A stretch of 64,000 nt of DNA from Isoetes taiwanensis (lineage: Eukaryota; Streptophyta; Lycopodiopsida; Isoetales; Isoetaceae): assembly GCA_021234155.1 (NCBI GenBank), contig JAJEKV010000018.1, positions 20,321,252 to 20,385,251 of the forward strand. Reading direction: 5' to 3'. The notes under the pieces were generated by a model. The model worked only from the letters and a program-made list of their open reading frames with translations. It was not told where the DNA came from and did not search any database. The position numbers and the translations under genes are program-made. Below are positions 23,799-34,929 of this stretch, in pieces (positions within the stretch are counted from its first letter, which is position 1; every line of letters begins with the position of its first letter).

Positions 23799-24042
23799 TT
23801 ACAACTCATGTGGATCACGCATACGTGCTGCTGACAGAGTGCCTCCATCTTCATACCCAAGCAATGCATCCAAAATTTGCCCACGTACAGAAATGCGTAC
23901 AATCTTGGTTGGCGTCACTATTTTCCGTAGGGGCCCAAATGCTAGAGTTGCTCCTGTGGTGACAAGGCTTTGAGAATTCGAAACAATGCAACTTGCAATG
24001 CTCTTCAATGTCTTCAAATATTCAAATAAAGACCTCTTCTCA
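23799..24042 (-). CDS. Terminal exon of an unrecognised plant gene
   Basis: On the minus strand a TTTGCAG acceptor (24043-24049) opens an 80-codon frame: EKRSLFEYLKTLKSIAS, then LVTTGATLAFGPLRKIVTP, TKIVRISVRGQILDALLGYE and AARMRDPHEL, stop. The text is dense, well-formed protein with no low-complexity sequence, which supports real coding. I do not recognise the family. No upstream exon could be placed in 24050-25000, so the gene may be a fragment. Confidence 0.5.
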
Positions 24043-24109
24043 CTGCAAAGACACATGTTTGTTAGAGAAAATAACTGGGAAGCTAATATTCTGTAAATAA
24101 CAAACATTC

Positions 24110-25030
24110 ATGTGTATAACTAATGATCTGGTCATATGGAATTTAAATCTTTATTTCCCTTAGCATCCATGATTACGAAAACAAAAGCATTTTATGTTCT
24201 TTTGAATCGAAATACAACAACATCAAATATCTAGCATAATAACATGGGTTTTTTTTTCCAGTTTTTATACGCTGTTTAAATGGTTTTGCTATGATTTGGT
24301 TGATGTATTCATGCGGGTGTACTAAAGAGTATTTCTAGAGTGCACCCTTTATCGGCCACTATTTTTTCCTCATCTATTGATGGTTTGCGCCCCTCTAATA
24401 TTGATTTTATACTTATATTTGTGGCCTTTTTTTTGCACATGCAAGTCTCGAGCTGGGAATTTAGGGTATTCCTTGGAAAGAGGCATTAACGGGATGCACA
24501 AATAGATGGCCAAGATTTTGTCTGTTGAGATGAAGAAGGATGCGGAAACTGGAGATCTGATAGGAGGTGGTTTAACCAAGTCCAGCAAATAAGAGCTAAG
24601 GATGAAGCCTTAAATCCCATGCATATCTGCACAGCTACAAAACGCATCATTCAAAACCAAGTAAATCCAGGACTTCTTAAATTTTTACAGTTCTTGCTAG
24701 TTTTCTCATCGTCTCCAGTAGTCAGAACTTGGAAATGAATAGATGGAACTACGTCCATGGCTGAGATGAAGACGAATGTGGAAACCCTATTATAGCATCG
24801 CTTCCAGATGCTTGCTCTATAATATCCGGTTCAGACAGACAAAAGCTTAAGAATGGAAAAGCAACATAGACATAACTTCTCAGCACGATTTGACAGAGGA
24901 TGATCTGTAATTTATTTTTGTCAACAATTTCAAAGTTGTTCAGTGGTATGGTATTGATTTAGATCTTATCACTATAATGCTTGTTAATATAGTGTATATG
25001 CCAAAGTTGTGACAAATGTTTGGGTCATTT
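24110..25030. other. No gene seen
   Basis: AT-rich sequence. A minus-strand frame at 24370-24588 and a few ORF-sized gaps show no motif or splice context. Confidence 0.4.
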
Positions 25031-25048
25031 ACATTTCCTGGTTTACAG

Positions 25049-25168
25049 AATGCAAGACTTAGTCTGGGGGAAATAGTGCATAGGGCCCTTGAATCTGAAA
25101 CCTTCTTCTCAAGTGCTTTAGGTGCAGCAAACTTCATTGAGGCTGCCATCCACATTTGCCAAGACTAG
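25049..25168 (+). pseudogene. RopGEF (PRONE domain) exon relic
   Basis: After TTTACAG the frame reads NARLSLGEIVHRALESETFF, then ANFIEAAIHICQD and a stop. This resembles the PRONE segment that normally reads ARxSLGDxIYRxL...ANRVEAxIxxW, with about ten residues missing in the middle. RopGEFs activate ROP GTPases in plants. The stop and deletion make it non-functional. It is less certain than the next exon by itself, but the order of the two matches a PRONE protein. Confidence 0.5.
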
Positions 25169-25333
25169 CTGCAAAATGTTAGGCATACATTTGTTAATGA
25201 TGGGTTGCCTCAGACTTCATTGTGGATTCATAAAATTCAATTTACCACTGTAAGCATGTTAAAGCATTGCCAAGTCAGTGATTTTGTCCATAAATCTAGC
25301 ATCTAAGTATTCGTTTTTGCAAGTTCTATGCAG

Positions 25334-25706
25334 GATGTAGGTCAAGCAATATTTGAAGCACACTCTCTGGTGCTAGAGAGCATAGCATTCAGCATATTAT
25401 CATCACGTATTCAGGATGTGCTTCATGTTCATAATGTGACAAGAAAAGTAGGTGTATTGAACCTGCTAGTTTATGAAACCGCAAAAAAGATCTTATTCAC
25501 TGTGCAAGATTCCTGATGGTACAAATTTAGCATATGGGTGATTTTGTTCATAAATATGACATCTAAGTATTAGTTTTTGCACGTTCTATGCAGGATGTAG
25601 GTGAAGCAATACTTGAAGCACACTCTCCGGTGCTAGAGAGCATACCATTCAGCATATTATCATCACATACTCAGGGTGTGATTCATGTTCATAATGTCAC
25701 AAGAAA
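25334..25706 (+). pseudogene. Duplicated RopGEF PRONE exon
   Basis: 25334-25447 (after GCAG, before GTAGGT) reads DVGQAIFEAHSLVLESIAFS then SRIQDVLHVHNVTRK. It matches the end of the PRONE domain (LESYSRVLESLAFxIxxRIDDVLYxDD). 25594-25706 is a second copy of the same exon 260 bp downstream with CATACTCAGGG in place of CGTATTCAGGA and other changes. Both keep splice-like edges. The key RIDDVLY acidic pair is altered to RIQDVLH. Together with 25049-25168 this is a broken RopGEF gene. Confidence 0.65.
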
Positions 25707-25719
25707 GTAGATATATTGA

Positions 25720-26300
25720 ACCTGGTAGTTCATGAAACTGCAGAAAAGATTTGATCCACTATGCGTAGACTCGTCATGGTAGAAATTTAGCATGTGATGG
25801 ATTGCTTCAAAATTACAAACAACAAACGACAAGAAAAAGGCATCTGTTAGTTCTGTATATTTCTACGATGTCGAAGTAGGTAGAGACGTTTCTAGGATGT
25901 CGAAGTAGGTAGACATCTCTGAAGCTTGTGTTTAATCCATTTCCCAATGAAGGGCTTTGTTTAAGCTTCACCATACAATTCCTTTATCTCGCAATATGCA
26001 AATTTGCCACAGCTTTAAGAATGGCTCATGAAGGCGGTTTCAATTACTGCATCACATGCAATGGCTTGAATATTTCATTGTGTCATTTTTATTATCTATC
26101 TTGCGATGTTAATTGTGCATAATCTTCTTTATGCTTAGACAATGGAACTTGTTTGCATATTGTCATATGGTGATGGACAAATCACTTTCTTGCTTGCAAT
26201 ACTGTTTTCAATGCTACATTTTATTAATTACGCAATCAATATCTAGCATAATATCAATTTGTTTCTGTATAATGTAATCATTTGTGTTGAAGGCCCCGAA
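25720..26300. other. No gene seen
   Basis: A short direct repeat (TTTCTA[C/G]GATGTCGAAGTAGGTAGA) occurs at about 25860 and 25889. Otherwise no structure or coding motif is visible. Confidence 0.4.
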
Positions 26301-26306
26301 GGAGCC

Positions 26307-26698
26307 AAATTTTTTTTAGGTATAACACAAACCATTACATTCCTTAAAAATAAAATTCCCCCTTAAATTCCCTTTATTTTGGGTGCATATTCACAGGGGT
26401 GGTGATGTAGGGCAGCGAGAGCGCCAAAAATCATATTATATATGTACAAAATCAACATCATATAGTACATTATCTCAAACTTTGTTATACAGTATACCAA
26501 AACTTGTACATGCATACACCACAAACGAGGATCTCTATGTACGTTCTAGATCGAGGAATAAAGGGCATATATGTTTATCCAACAGCTCTCGATGCCCAAA
26601 GTCACCCCCCGTGTGAATATGCGCCCAAACCAAAGGGGGTTTAAGGGGGGATTTTATTTTTAAGGAATGTAATGGTTTGTGTTATACCTAAAATTTTT
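26307..26698. mobile_element. Foldback element 2
   Basis: Arms at about 26307-26406 and 26601-26698 are imperfect reverse complements (shared: AGGTATAACACAAACCATTA, AAGGAATGTAATGG reversed, GGGTGCATATTCACA). The loop of about 195 bp matches the loop of foldback element 1 (AACGAGGATC, CTATGTACG, GGAATAAAGGGCA). A GGCCCCGAAGGAGCC sequence stands just outside the left arm, as in element 1. No coding capacity. Confidence 0.8.
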
Positions 26699-27212
26699 AC
26701 CACTTGCAACACTTGCAAAATGATTGCAATCAATTAAAAAATGACACATAAGATCGATTCTTGTCACTTATATAGTAATCACAATGGCGCTTAGTTGTGG
26801 ACGCATCAATAGGTCTTCCAACGGGCAACCCATTGATGCATTAGCATCTTGTTTAGAATTTCCTTAGCCGTAGATGGTAATTTCTATAGATCTTAATATG
26901 GCAGAAAATAAGTTTAGATGACATCGCAGGAATAAAGCAATTTTTGAGTCCACTAATGTTGTAAGAGGGGTTAGTTAAGTCTGCTAGAAATTATATTAAA
27001 GCAATTTTTGAGTCCACTATTCACTGCTTTGAAGGAGGGAAGACTACATCTGCCCCCTCCAACGCCATCCTGAAAGATTTCCGGCAATAAAATAAACAAA
27101 TACTGGCAAAATACATGTAAAATGCACTTATATAAAGATAGTCTCAAATGCCACGAAGCATTTTTAGTGGTCAGAAGTATTACTATTTTTGGAAAATATC
27201 CCACTGTTCTGT

Positions 27213-27324
27213 ATATAGGAAAGCCCATTTAGTGGGCTTTCCTGCTGTGGAAATAGGGTGACACACGGCAGCGCGGAGCCCTGTTGACACAGCAGGAAAG
27301 CCTACTAAATGGGCTTCCCTATAA
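27213..27324. repeat. 112-bp hairpin in kinase 3' flank
   Basis: TATAGGAAAGCCCATTTAG and TTTCCTGCTGTG on the left pair with CACAGCAGGAAAGCCTAC and TAAATGGGCTTCCCTATA on the right, around a ~40-bp centre. The left arm is itself palindromic (AAAGCCCA/TGGGCTTT). It is absent from the paralogous flank near 40780, so it is part of an insertion. Confidence 0.75.
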
Positions 27325-27576
27325 CGTGGAGGAGAGTTAGGTGATGTTCTGTGCCACGTGTCAACAATCCAATGGCTGGAGCAGAGAACCGCCACCAAAA
27401 ACATTGAACATTCTGTCACTGTACTTCTTGGAAATGAAAGTGTGCTAAAAATGGCCACGTGGTGGCATAGGGTTGGACGAGAGGGCAGAACAACACCTAA
27501 CAGTTCTTTACGTACTTAAGACACTGTAGATAGAGAAAGCAGGCAAAATTCATTTGGCGATCACTAAAAAACGGAA

Positions 27577-27997
27577 CTTTGTATATCTCAAGTGAGATAT
27601 GGTTAATATGGCCAAAAAATTTGTGGTTAATGTGGCCTGCCACATTAAAGGCCACATTGGTTAATGTAGCCATTCGGTATCAACCAAGTGGTTAATGTGG
27701 CCAAAAACCAGGCTTCAAACTGTGCGACGGGGGCGGAAAATTCAATCGACTGGTTTTTTTCTGCTCCGTGGGCGGTTTAACTTGCTCTAAAAACCATGCC
27801 AATCGCTTTGTCTGCCCCTTTAATTTTAATGCTAGATTCGTGAAGAGAGGAAGAGATTTGAGGCAAAATAGAGCCGGATCGACAAAAAAAGGCCCAAAAC
27901 AGTTAGTTTTTGGGCTTCCAACCGCGATGTTCTTCTTGGCTCATAGAGGTCGCCACATTAACCACATCCCGCTTGAGATCTACAAGCTTCCCTAAAT
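27577..27997. mobile_element. ~420-bp MITE-like insertion at the kinase 3' end
   Basis: The paralogue passes directly from GATCACCAAAAAAC to ATGGTTGGCC (about 40820-40835), whereas here ~420 bp intervene. The left part contains several GGTTAATGTGGCC units; the right end contains GCCACATTAACCAC, its reverse complement. The insertion replaces the normal C-terminal tail of the kinase frame. Confidence 0.6.
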
Positions 27998-29454
27998 ACC
28001 ATGGTTGGCCTTGAATGGGGCAGATCTGGAAGTGCAGCTTCAAAATTGAGTATCTGGCAGCATTTTTTCATGCTGGGTCTCAGATCTGCATCAGGCTGAG
28101 TACAGAGCAATCCCAGACATAAAATAGCTCGCATTTCATCTTGGTTGTAGTCCGAGCAAAGCCTGGGATCAGCAACTGCAAGCAAATCATCCTTCAAATG
28201 GGCCTGCCAAATCCAGTCCAACAGAAAGGAGTACTCATCATCATGGATCCCATAGCGAGTATTAAAAACAGGTTTTCCACAAGCTATCTCCAGAAGAAGA
28301 ATGCCAAAACTGTAGATATCTGATTTCTCATTCGCCCTGCCCAAGTATGCTAATTCTGGTGCAATGTAACCCATGGTGCCCACCCTGGTCATGGTCTGCT
28401 TTGTTCTATTATCTTCCATGAGTTTTGAAAGCCCAAAATCACCTAAACGTGCTGTAAATTTGCTATCTAGTAGCACATTTGCAGCTTTGATATCCCTGTG
28501 CACTATCCTTTGTTCCCATCCACAATGCAAGAACAACAATCCCTCTGCTATTCCCTTTACTATCTCGTATCTTTGACTCCAACACAACATTTTTTCAGGT
28601 GAAAATAAATGTTGATCCAGACTTCTATTTGGCATGTAATCGTAAACTAGAATTAGTTTCTCTTGATGGTGACACCATCCTTTCAAGTTCACTAAATTCT
28701 TGTGCTTTAAACGCCCTATGACTGAGAGTTCTGCTAGGAATTGGTGCATCCCTTCTGCAGACATGACTTTAACAGCTACCATGGATTTGTCACTTGGCAT
28801 TGTTCCTTTGTAAACGTTTCCATACCCTCCCTTTCCAAGTAGCTGCTCCTGGCTAAACCGTTTGGTGGCGATGCACAGATCTGCATAGCTATATTTTCTT
28901 TGAAGAGAAATTTCCATTTCAGAGATTTGGGGCAGCTTTTTGTGTCGTGTTTTCCACGGCTTGAAGCACCTAAAGGCAGCAATAAGGGTAGCTATAACAG
29001 CCGCAATTATAACAACGATCAGGGAGGCAGAAGAAGGTTTTGCATCTTCACCTGAGAACTCATGGTCGTGATAAACTTCAACAGGAGGTGGAGATTTAAC
29101 AGGTGAAGATAATGCAGGTGGAGATACTGCAGGTTGAGATGCAGGTGGAGATACAAATTCAGCATACAATTGGGAATATGAAGGTGGAGATGGAGGAGAT
29201 GGAGCAAATGGAGATGGAGGAGAAGGATAGGACTTAGAGGAGGATAGGACTTTCCTAAATCTGAAGGGCTCATTGTAATAAACTTTGCCTTCACTGTATC
29301 TTGTGTTCTTATCGTTCCTTTTGATGCCAATTGCATCCCCAAGAAGCAGCAAGTCTTTGGAATCTCTGTTGGAGCGAAGGAATGCAAAATTTGCAGAGGC
29401 CGTGCAGACGAATAGGAGCAGGAGGAGGAGATGAGCCATGGACGAGCAAGCCAT
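27958..29454 (-). CDS. L-type lectin receptor-like kinase lacking its lectin domain
   Basis: The 498-residue frame starts with a signal peptide (about 1-22), followed by a short lectin N-terminus (SEGKVYYNEPFRFRKV, to residue 69). It jumps straight into a Pro/Ser-rich stalk (73-125), a membrane segment (144-163) and a complete Ser/Thr kinase: GKGGYGNVYKG (207-217), VAVKV with Lys229, IVHRDIKAANVLLD (HRD 319-321), GDFGLSK (DFG 339-341), GTMGYIAPE and SDIYSFGILLLEI. The paralogue at 54285-55827 has the roughly 210-residue legume-lectin domain between these points, so it was deleted here in frame. The C-terminus ends early (FREACRSQAGCG) because of the 27577-27997 insertion. The kinase looks catalytically complete; sugar or ligand sensing should be lost. 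No intron is needed. Confidence 0.85.
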   Translation of the reverse strand: MACSSMAHLLLLLLFVCTASANFAFLRSNRDSKDLLLLGDAIGIKRNDKNTRYSEGKVYYNEPFRFRKVLSSSKSYPSPPSPFAPSPPSPPSYSQLYAEFVSPPASQPAVSPPALSSPVKSPPPVEVYHDHEFSGEDAKPSSASLIVVIIAAVIATLIAAFRCFKPWKTRHKKLPQISEMEISLQRKYSYADLCIATKRFSQEQLLGKGGYGNVYKGTMPSDKSMVAVKVMSAEGMHQFLAELSVIGRLKHKNLVNLKGWCHHQEKLILVYDYMPNRSLDQHLFSPEKMLCWSQRYEIVKGIAEGLLFLHCGWEQRIVHRDIKAANVLLDSKFTARLGDFGLSKLMEDNRTKQTMTRVGTMGYIAPELAYLGRANEKSDIYSFGILLLEIACGKPVFNTRYGIHDDEYSFLLDWIWQAHLKDDLLAVADPRLCSDYNQDEMRAILCLGLLCTQPDADLRPSMKKCCQILNFEAALPDLPHSRPTMVFREACRSQAGCG

Positions 29455-29459
29455 AACCC

Positions 29460-30869
29460 AGCCTATTCACATATACCTACAATGTTCCGTACATATACGC
29501 CTGTACACATACGCTTATACATACACGTCAGGAAGGTGATAAGCAGCCAGCATTTCCCAATTTTCCACAATTATTTCCATAATTCTATCCCTATTGTTCA
29601 CCACTATTTCTTCAAAAGAACATCTTTTCACAAAGATCAAAATGGATTTTTTGGAAATGTCCACATTTTTAAAAATTGAATTGAATTAGGTTTTATCGTC
29701 TATGAAGACCAAAAGGCCCATCGAACCCAACAAAGGACAGCTAGCACATGGGACCCAAACAAAGAATAGAATAGAACAACCGGCCATTTACCTAAGAATC
29801 CATCAAATTTCATCAAAACCATGGTGCTGCCCAACAGACCAAAAGATTCGGCACAAGTAGGCTTGCAAGGCCTTAATTAATGAAGTAATCCAATGGTCTC
29901 TCTTTTTATCCTCTTTATTGAGGCTACCTAAATTATGGCATTTGGTGCCATCATAATACCTTGCAGGACATGGACGAAATTCAACTCTTGTATTTTACAT
30001 GAGATTAAGTTGGCAAGATTCCACATGCCAAAAACTTTGTAATTAATAGTCCGCTGAGACTTGTATAATCATGGTTCGAAAATAGGGGAGTTCCTCCCTT
30101 AAAAATCCGCCCACTTGTGTTAAATTCCAGTCATCCTAAAAAATTTTTGGCAATTTTCCGGCAAGAAAATAAAAAATTTCTGGCATATTACACTAGAAAA
30201 TGTACTAGCATATATTTTTCCAATAGCCTCGAATACCCAGCGCCATTTTTACTGGTTAGACACATTGCTATTTTTGAGCCCTGCTTGTATTGTGTGATGT
30301 CAACTAGGATGAACAAGAATGGATCCCAGTTTACCTTGCATGACATCAAGCAAACAAAGAAAAAGTCAACATGCACCTTTTGGTTGCTCAAGAACAAAGT
30401 TTCAGGGTACTGCAATTTTTGTTTATTGTTCTATTCATAAAGTTTAAGAAAGGTACAAAAAATGACAAATGGCCCACTTTCTAATTATCATATTGTTAGG
30501 TAAGATCTTTGGTCTATGGTCCATGTTTACTCTAGTGAGATGTTCTTGGCTTTTGTTGATCGTCCAACAAACGGCATGGTCGACCAATAGTGGATCAAGT
30601 CACCATTTTAATATTGTTAATTTGGGATTTTCAGATTTGGCCAAAAAGAATTGGAATTTTTTTTAGCTCGGTTTCTCAAATTTTAGAGAGTTTGGAGGCC
30701 AAAAAAAAAAAAAAACTCTGTTTATCTAAAAATCACAAAAAATTAATTTGCTATGACTTGGAATGCTGTCGTACCAAGTTCTCATGGATTTCTTATCCTG
30801 GCCGTAACCGAGTCAATTTGTTGCTCTGCATCATCCCTATCTACTATATCACAGAAAATTCTTGATTAT
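29460..30869. other. Kinase 5' flank, non-coding
   Basis: Up to about 30440 this matches the 5' flank of the paralogue (56420-57058). ORFs here are not conserved with that copy. GTACATATACGCCTGTACAC, shared just upstream of both start codons, marks the likely core promoter region. Confidence 0.5.
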
Positions 30870-30904
30870 CTTCCACATGGTAATGGCAAATTGCCATGTG
30901 GAAG
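30870..30904. repeat. Short perfect inverted repeat
   Basis: CTTCCACATGG (30870-30880) pairs with CCATGTGGAAG (30894-30904). The loop contains a second small palindrome (TGGCAAATTGCCA overlaps it). Confidence 0.7.
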
Positions 30905-33060
30905 AGATATGGCACATTTTTGTAAGTAAGAACTTTGTATATCTATAGCCACACAAGTTGGTTTTCTTAAACTATTTTCCTTCGATCTAAAAGGAACCAT
31001 TTCTCCTCATTTGGTGTGGACACATTTTTATTTAGGCACGTCTAGAATTGGAGTTTATCATACATGTTATAAAACCATGTTGTCTTAATTCACGAGCAAT
31101 TTAAGTTAGGAACCTCTAAAGGGCAGTAAATATTGTAAATGTGGATGTAAGCAGTGGAAAACTATGCTACGTCTCTTTGACATTCTTGGGGAGTCTAGTT
31201 AAGTTCTAACTATTATCCCATTATTGATATAGTACTCGTGGGAGAAATTTGGCCTTCAACACATGCTTCAAAGATCAAACTCATGGAAAAATTTCTTACC
31301 ACAACTTTGAAGCTTCACCATATGCAAGTTTTCAGATTGTGCAGGGCATATTGAAACTTCACATGCAAGTTTTCAAGATTCCAGATGCCCAGGTGGTTAA
31401 CTACTTCATGTTTGTTTTAGTTTATATATATTGCGTCTTTCGCATATATATACAACCCATCTAGTAGTTTATATGGATCATTTGTTTAAGATTAGAAACT
31501 TGTGTGAGAATATCCCACCAATTCAAATATACCATCATTAGCCATGTATCCACCATTGTGTCTCTTAAGCCATGTGAGTGTTAGTTCCTTTTATGCTTGC
31601 TTCCTATTTGGAGCAGAAATGTTTGCAGCCATGCCATCACTAAAACTTGACAATGAAAAGCTTTTTGACTCATGGGTAGCACTATAGCATATTTTGACGA
31701 ACCCTGTTTGTATCAGATGTAGAATTAGCAAGCAAAAAGCCGCTCTCAATTTGCAAACCATTCCATGCACTCTGAGTGACCAACAAAAGCAAAATATAAA
31801 GTCCATTGAATGCCTTCATTTCATATGCTCATAAACATTCTTTTTTGCATGACATGTAGCTTACCCCTATAGCATTAGCTACCTTGATCTCTGACTTAAT
31901 GATCTCACATTCACTAGTGGTTTATTAGGGGGTTCAATAGACTTCAACTATGGCACAAGTCAGTTTCACAACGGTAGAACTATAATTGATCATGATCCTT
32001 AAATCAGGATGCTTTCGTGCAAGCATTTTGAGTTGCTAATTGATAACTGGAACGTCTGCAGGACTCAAGAAAGTACATCTCTATAACATTGATTGAAATT
32101 CCATCATTAATGATATGAATACATAAAAAGAAGAACTCCTACGACATTTATGCATAGCGCTTTTATCAATCTCATCCCCACAGTGCCTCTCGTCATTATC
32201 TCATGCATTCCTTACCAAGGTTCAATTCATTCATCATCAAAACTTGCAGATTAGAGGAAGTAGCACATTGCAATATGCATATAGGTAGTTATTTTCCACT
32301 ATTACCTCTAAATCAGTGTACATATGAGCATACCGGAGATGCATGCTTTGAACTTTGTTGCTTTTTTCTTTCTTCACATTTTCCAAGTGCGTTTTGCATG
32401 CAACCAGAATTGAAAGACCGGTCTACTCTGCATAGTTTATTTACTCTGCATAATTCATTCTAGTACCAAAGTTGCTGAAGACTGTGCTACTCTTGCGTGC
32501 AATATAAAATACATGAAACTAAATAAACAACTAGAGACAATTACAACACTGATAGCCTATTACACAATTATAATGTTGGACCTAGTTATCATGATAATAG
32601 TATCAACTGAACAACACTGATAGCCTATTACATAATGATAACGTTGGACCTAGTTATCATGATAACAGTATCAATTGAACTTTTAGTAATGTTGATAACC
32701 AGCCAACTTTTTACATCATAATCTGCAAGCTTGGCCTAAGAACAGTCAAAATTCTTTTATAAGAAGTAGACAGCAAAAGGAATGGCTTGCAATTATATAT
32801 TCAAAAACTACAAATATATGATGTACAAAAATTATCAAATGGGATAACATCTTAGAAAAGGTTAAATTGTTATATGATGCAACAACCTTCCACATGCTCA
32901 ACTTTCTTACACAAGAAGATGGCCCTATTCAATTGAAACTGTAATTGGTAGCAAATTTGAGGTTTTTTCTAAGCATCACAGGTCTTGGAATTGTAATTGA
33001 GGAAACCCACCCCACAATGGAATTGCATGTATAGCTAGAGATAAGAGAATTTGATACTAC
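30905..33060. other. Long non-coding stretch with a 68-bp tandem duplication
   Basis: A 68-bp unit starting CAACACTGATAGCCTATTAC occurs at 32544 and 32612 with few differences. I see no coding motif, splice context or RNA gene in the rest. Confidence 0.5.
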
Positions 33061-33067
33061 AAAACTT

Positions 33068-33100
33068 ATATATCTTGAGCCGCCACGGCTCAAGATATAT
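33068..33100. repeat. 33-bp hairpin at edge of GC-rich LTR-like block
   Basis: ATATATCTTGAGCC (33068-33081) and GGCTCAAGATATAT (33087-33100) form a perfect 14-bp stem with a 5-nt loop GCCAC. It stands exactly where AT-rich sequence gives way to the GC-rich block. Confidence 0.8.
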
Positions 33101-33109
33101 ATATATATC

Positions 33110-33896
33110 CTGGATTCGGGGATCCCGGAGCTAGAGATCCCGTCCTCCGGAATCCCCAGGCGTTCTCGACGGGATCCGTTCGGGGACCCCCGTTTTTCCG
33201 TCTTTGACACATGCGGTGTACCGCCAGTCGATCCGGCCGTCCAAAACCCGTCGAATCTCCACCGTCCGCGCCCGAGATCCCCTCCTCCTGATCGCTTTCG
33301 ATCCCCTCCTCACGGGATCCGCGAGGGCTTGGTCGATATCCTCTCCGATATGGCCGTGGTGATCCCCACCTCGGGATCACATCCATGGCGGGGCGTGATC
33401 CCATCCTCGGGATCACCCCCCACGACCCCGTTATCCGCCAATCGGCACGCTGACCTGCCCCGCGATGTCCGCCCGCTGTAATTGGGTGATCCCCCCCGGG
33501 ATCGAGGGTCCGGCTGACACGCGATGTGGCCCGCCTCACCTTTTTGTTAGCGGCGACGGTTATCAGCCGTAGATCCCCTCCTCCGGGATCACGCTCGGTG
33601 ATCCCCTCCTCCGGGATCACGAGGGCCTGGTCGATATCCTCTCCCGATATCCGCCACGCTGTAATTGGGTGATGCCGCCCTCCGGGATCCCACGCCCGGG
33701 GCTGACCTCCCCGATGTGGCACGTTGTTCGCCAAGGTGTTCGCCTTACTTACTTACTGACCCATCCACTCTTCCTTACTGACCTCGCCCTTGGGATTGGC
33801 GCTAGGTGGATGGCCCCTGCCACTTTGGGTGTAAGGGGGATGAACTCCGCCTTCTAATACAATGGGAGCATCGTAGAGGAAGTAGGGGACGTCACA
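33110..33896 (+). mobile_element. 5' LTR remnant with GGGATC-rich repeats
   Basis: The right end ACGTCACA is followed by one base and a tRNA-Met primer site, as expected for a 5' LTR. The left end is not defined. The body (33118-33700) is very GC-rich for this window and is built from degenerate repeats with CCTCCTCCGGGATCAC, GGTCGATATCCTCTC and CTGTAATTGGGTGAT, each found two or more times. A 214-codon minus-strand frame across it is a by-product of this composition. Confidence 0.65.
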
Positions 33897-33897
33897 G

Positions 33898-33910
33898 TGG
33901 TATCAGAGCA
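33898..33910 (+). other. Primer binding site (initiator Met tRNA)
   Basis: TGGTATCAGAGCA is the standard sequence complementary to the 3' end of plant initiator tRNA-Met. It stands one base after the LTR end GTCACA. Confidence 0.9.
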
Positions 33911-34810
33911 TGATCTTGGCAGACCAAGATCGAGCACTGACCATTCCCTGTTAGGACTAACAGTAGACTCCCAGTCTTGGGAATAGCCACCCAAGCACGA
34001 ACGTCGAAAATTGGGAAAAAAAATTTCAATCTATAGTGCAGTAAGTAGAAAAATGCTAAGTTAGTAAGAATTTTTAGCAAAACCCTAGAAAAGATGGCCA
34101 AAAAGGTGTGACCCCTCACAAAGTGCGCCCAGGGCCAATCCGAGATTTTTGGAATGGCCTTTCGTGCATTGTGTGAGTGGTGGACCCATGTTGACCTAGA
34201 TAGATGCATAATTAGTGTAATTTGATAGTGCATGGCAGCTTAATCCATAGATTTGAGCTAGATTTGCATATTATAACACTAAGAAACGTCTTGTAAATTG
34301 AAATTGGAGTAAAAAAGGGGTGACCCCTCACAGAATGTGCCCTGGGCCAATCCAAAAATTTTGGAATGGGCTCTCGCGCACTGTGCGAGTGGTGGACACT
34401 TTTTGCCTAAACAAACCTAATGTATCCATCTTACCTACACTAATACCTTGCAGGATTGTACAACATGAAATTGCAGGTCCAAACCCTAAAATCCCCAGAC
34501 CTATTAATAGACCATTAGGGTTCCTCATTTACACTTTCCTTCTCCAGTTAGCTGCCCTCTGCCCAACAAGGCGATTTTTAGGAGCACAGGAAGGCAATCA
34601 AGCTATTTCAAAACGTGGCCTGCACCAAACAAAATGCTCGAGTGGTCGTGCCCGACGATTTCGTCAGCGCCCAAGAACTTGCTGCTCAACAAAAGGCAAG
34701 AGAGACTCAGGAGCGAGCCAGGCGAGAGCAAGATCCGGACGCGAACCCGGATGACCAAGAGGAGAATCAAGAACACCAAGAGGAGGAGACCATGGCAACC
34801 ACATAAACAA
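33911..34810 (+). pseudogene. LTR retrotransposon leader and truncated gag start
   Basis: The leader has a direct duplication of ~85 bp: 34106-34190 and 34318-34402 share GTGACCCCTCACA, GGGCCAATCC, TTTTGGAATGG and GTGGTGGAC. An ORF at 34615-34806 begins MACTKQNARVVVPDD and continues with a charged Gln/Glu/Arg-rich stretch ending EEETMATT, resembling a gag N-terminus. It stops after 63 codons, and no capsid, pol or second LTR follows, so the element is truncated here. Confidence 0.6.
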
Positions 34811-34929
34811 AAATCATGGTGTTCCAGGAAACTAAATCATGTCATGTCATCTAAATCATATTGTGGCATCTAGTGAAAGACTGTAATACCTCGTTAGAAA
34901 TACTTCAATTGCCTCTAGCATTTGTCAAG

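Larger units (their letters stand above)
26990..30440 (-). repeat. Segmental duplication carrying a lectin receptor kinase, copy 1
   Basis: Both gene and flanks match 40575-41268 plus 54276-57058. Right-hand flank matches include TTGCATGACATCAAGCAAAC and AAGAAAAAGTCAACATGCAC; left-hand flank matches include GAAGGAGGGAAGACTACATC and AAGATTTCCGGCAATAAAAT. This copy has two insertions in the 3' flank (27219-27518 and 27577-27997) and has lost the lectin domain. Confidence 0.8.

Noticed and set aside
33090-33734. 214-codon minus-strand frame
   Set aside because: It follows the GC-rich GGGATC repeats and reads as Gly/Arg/Pro-rich repeats; the region is an LTR.
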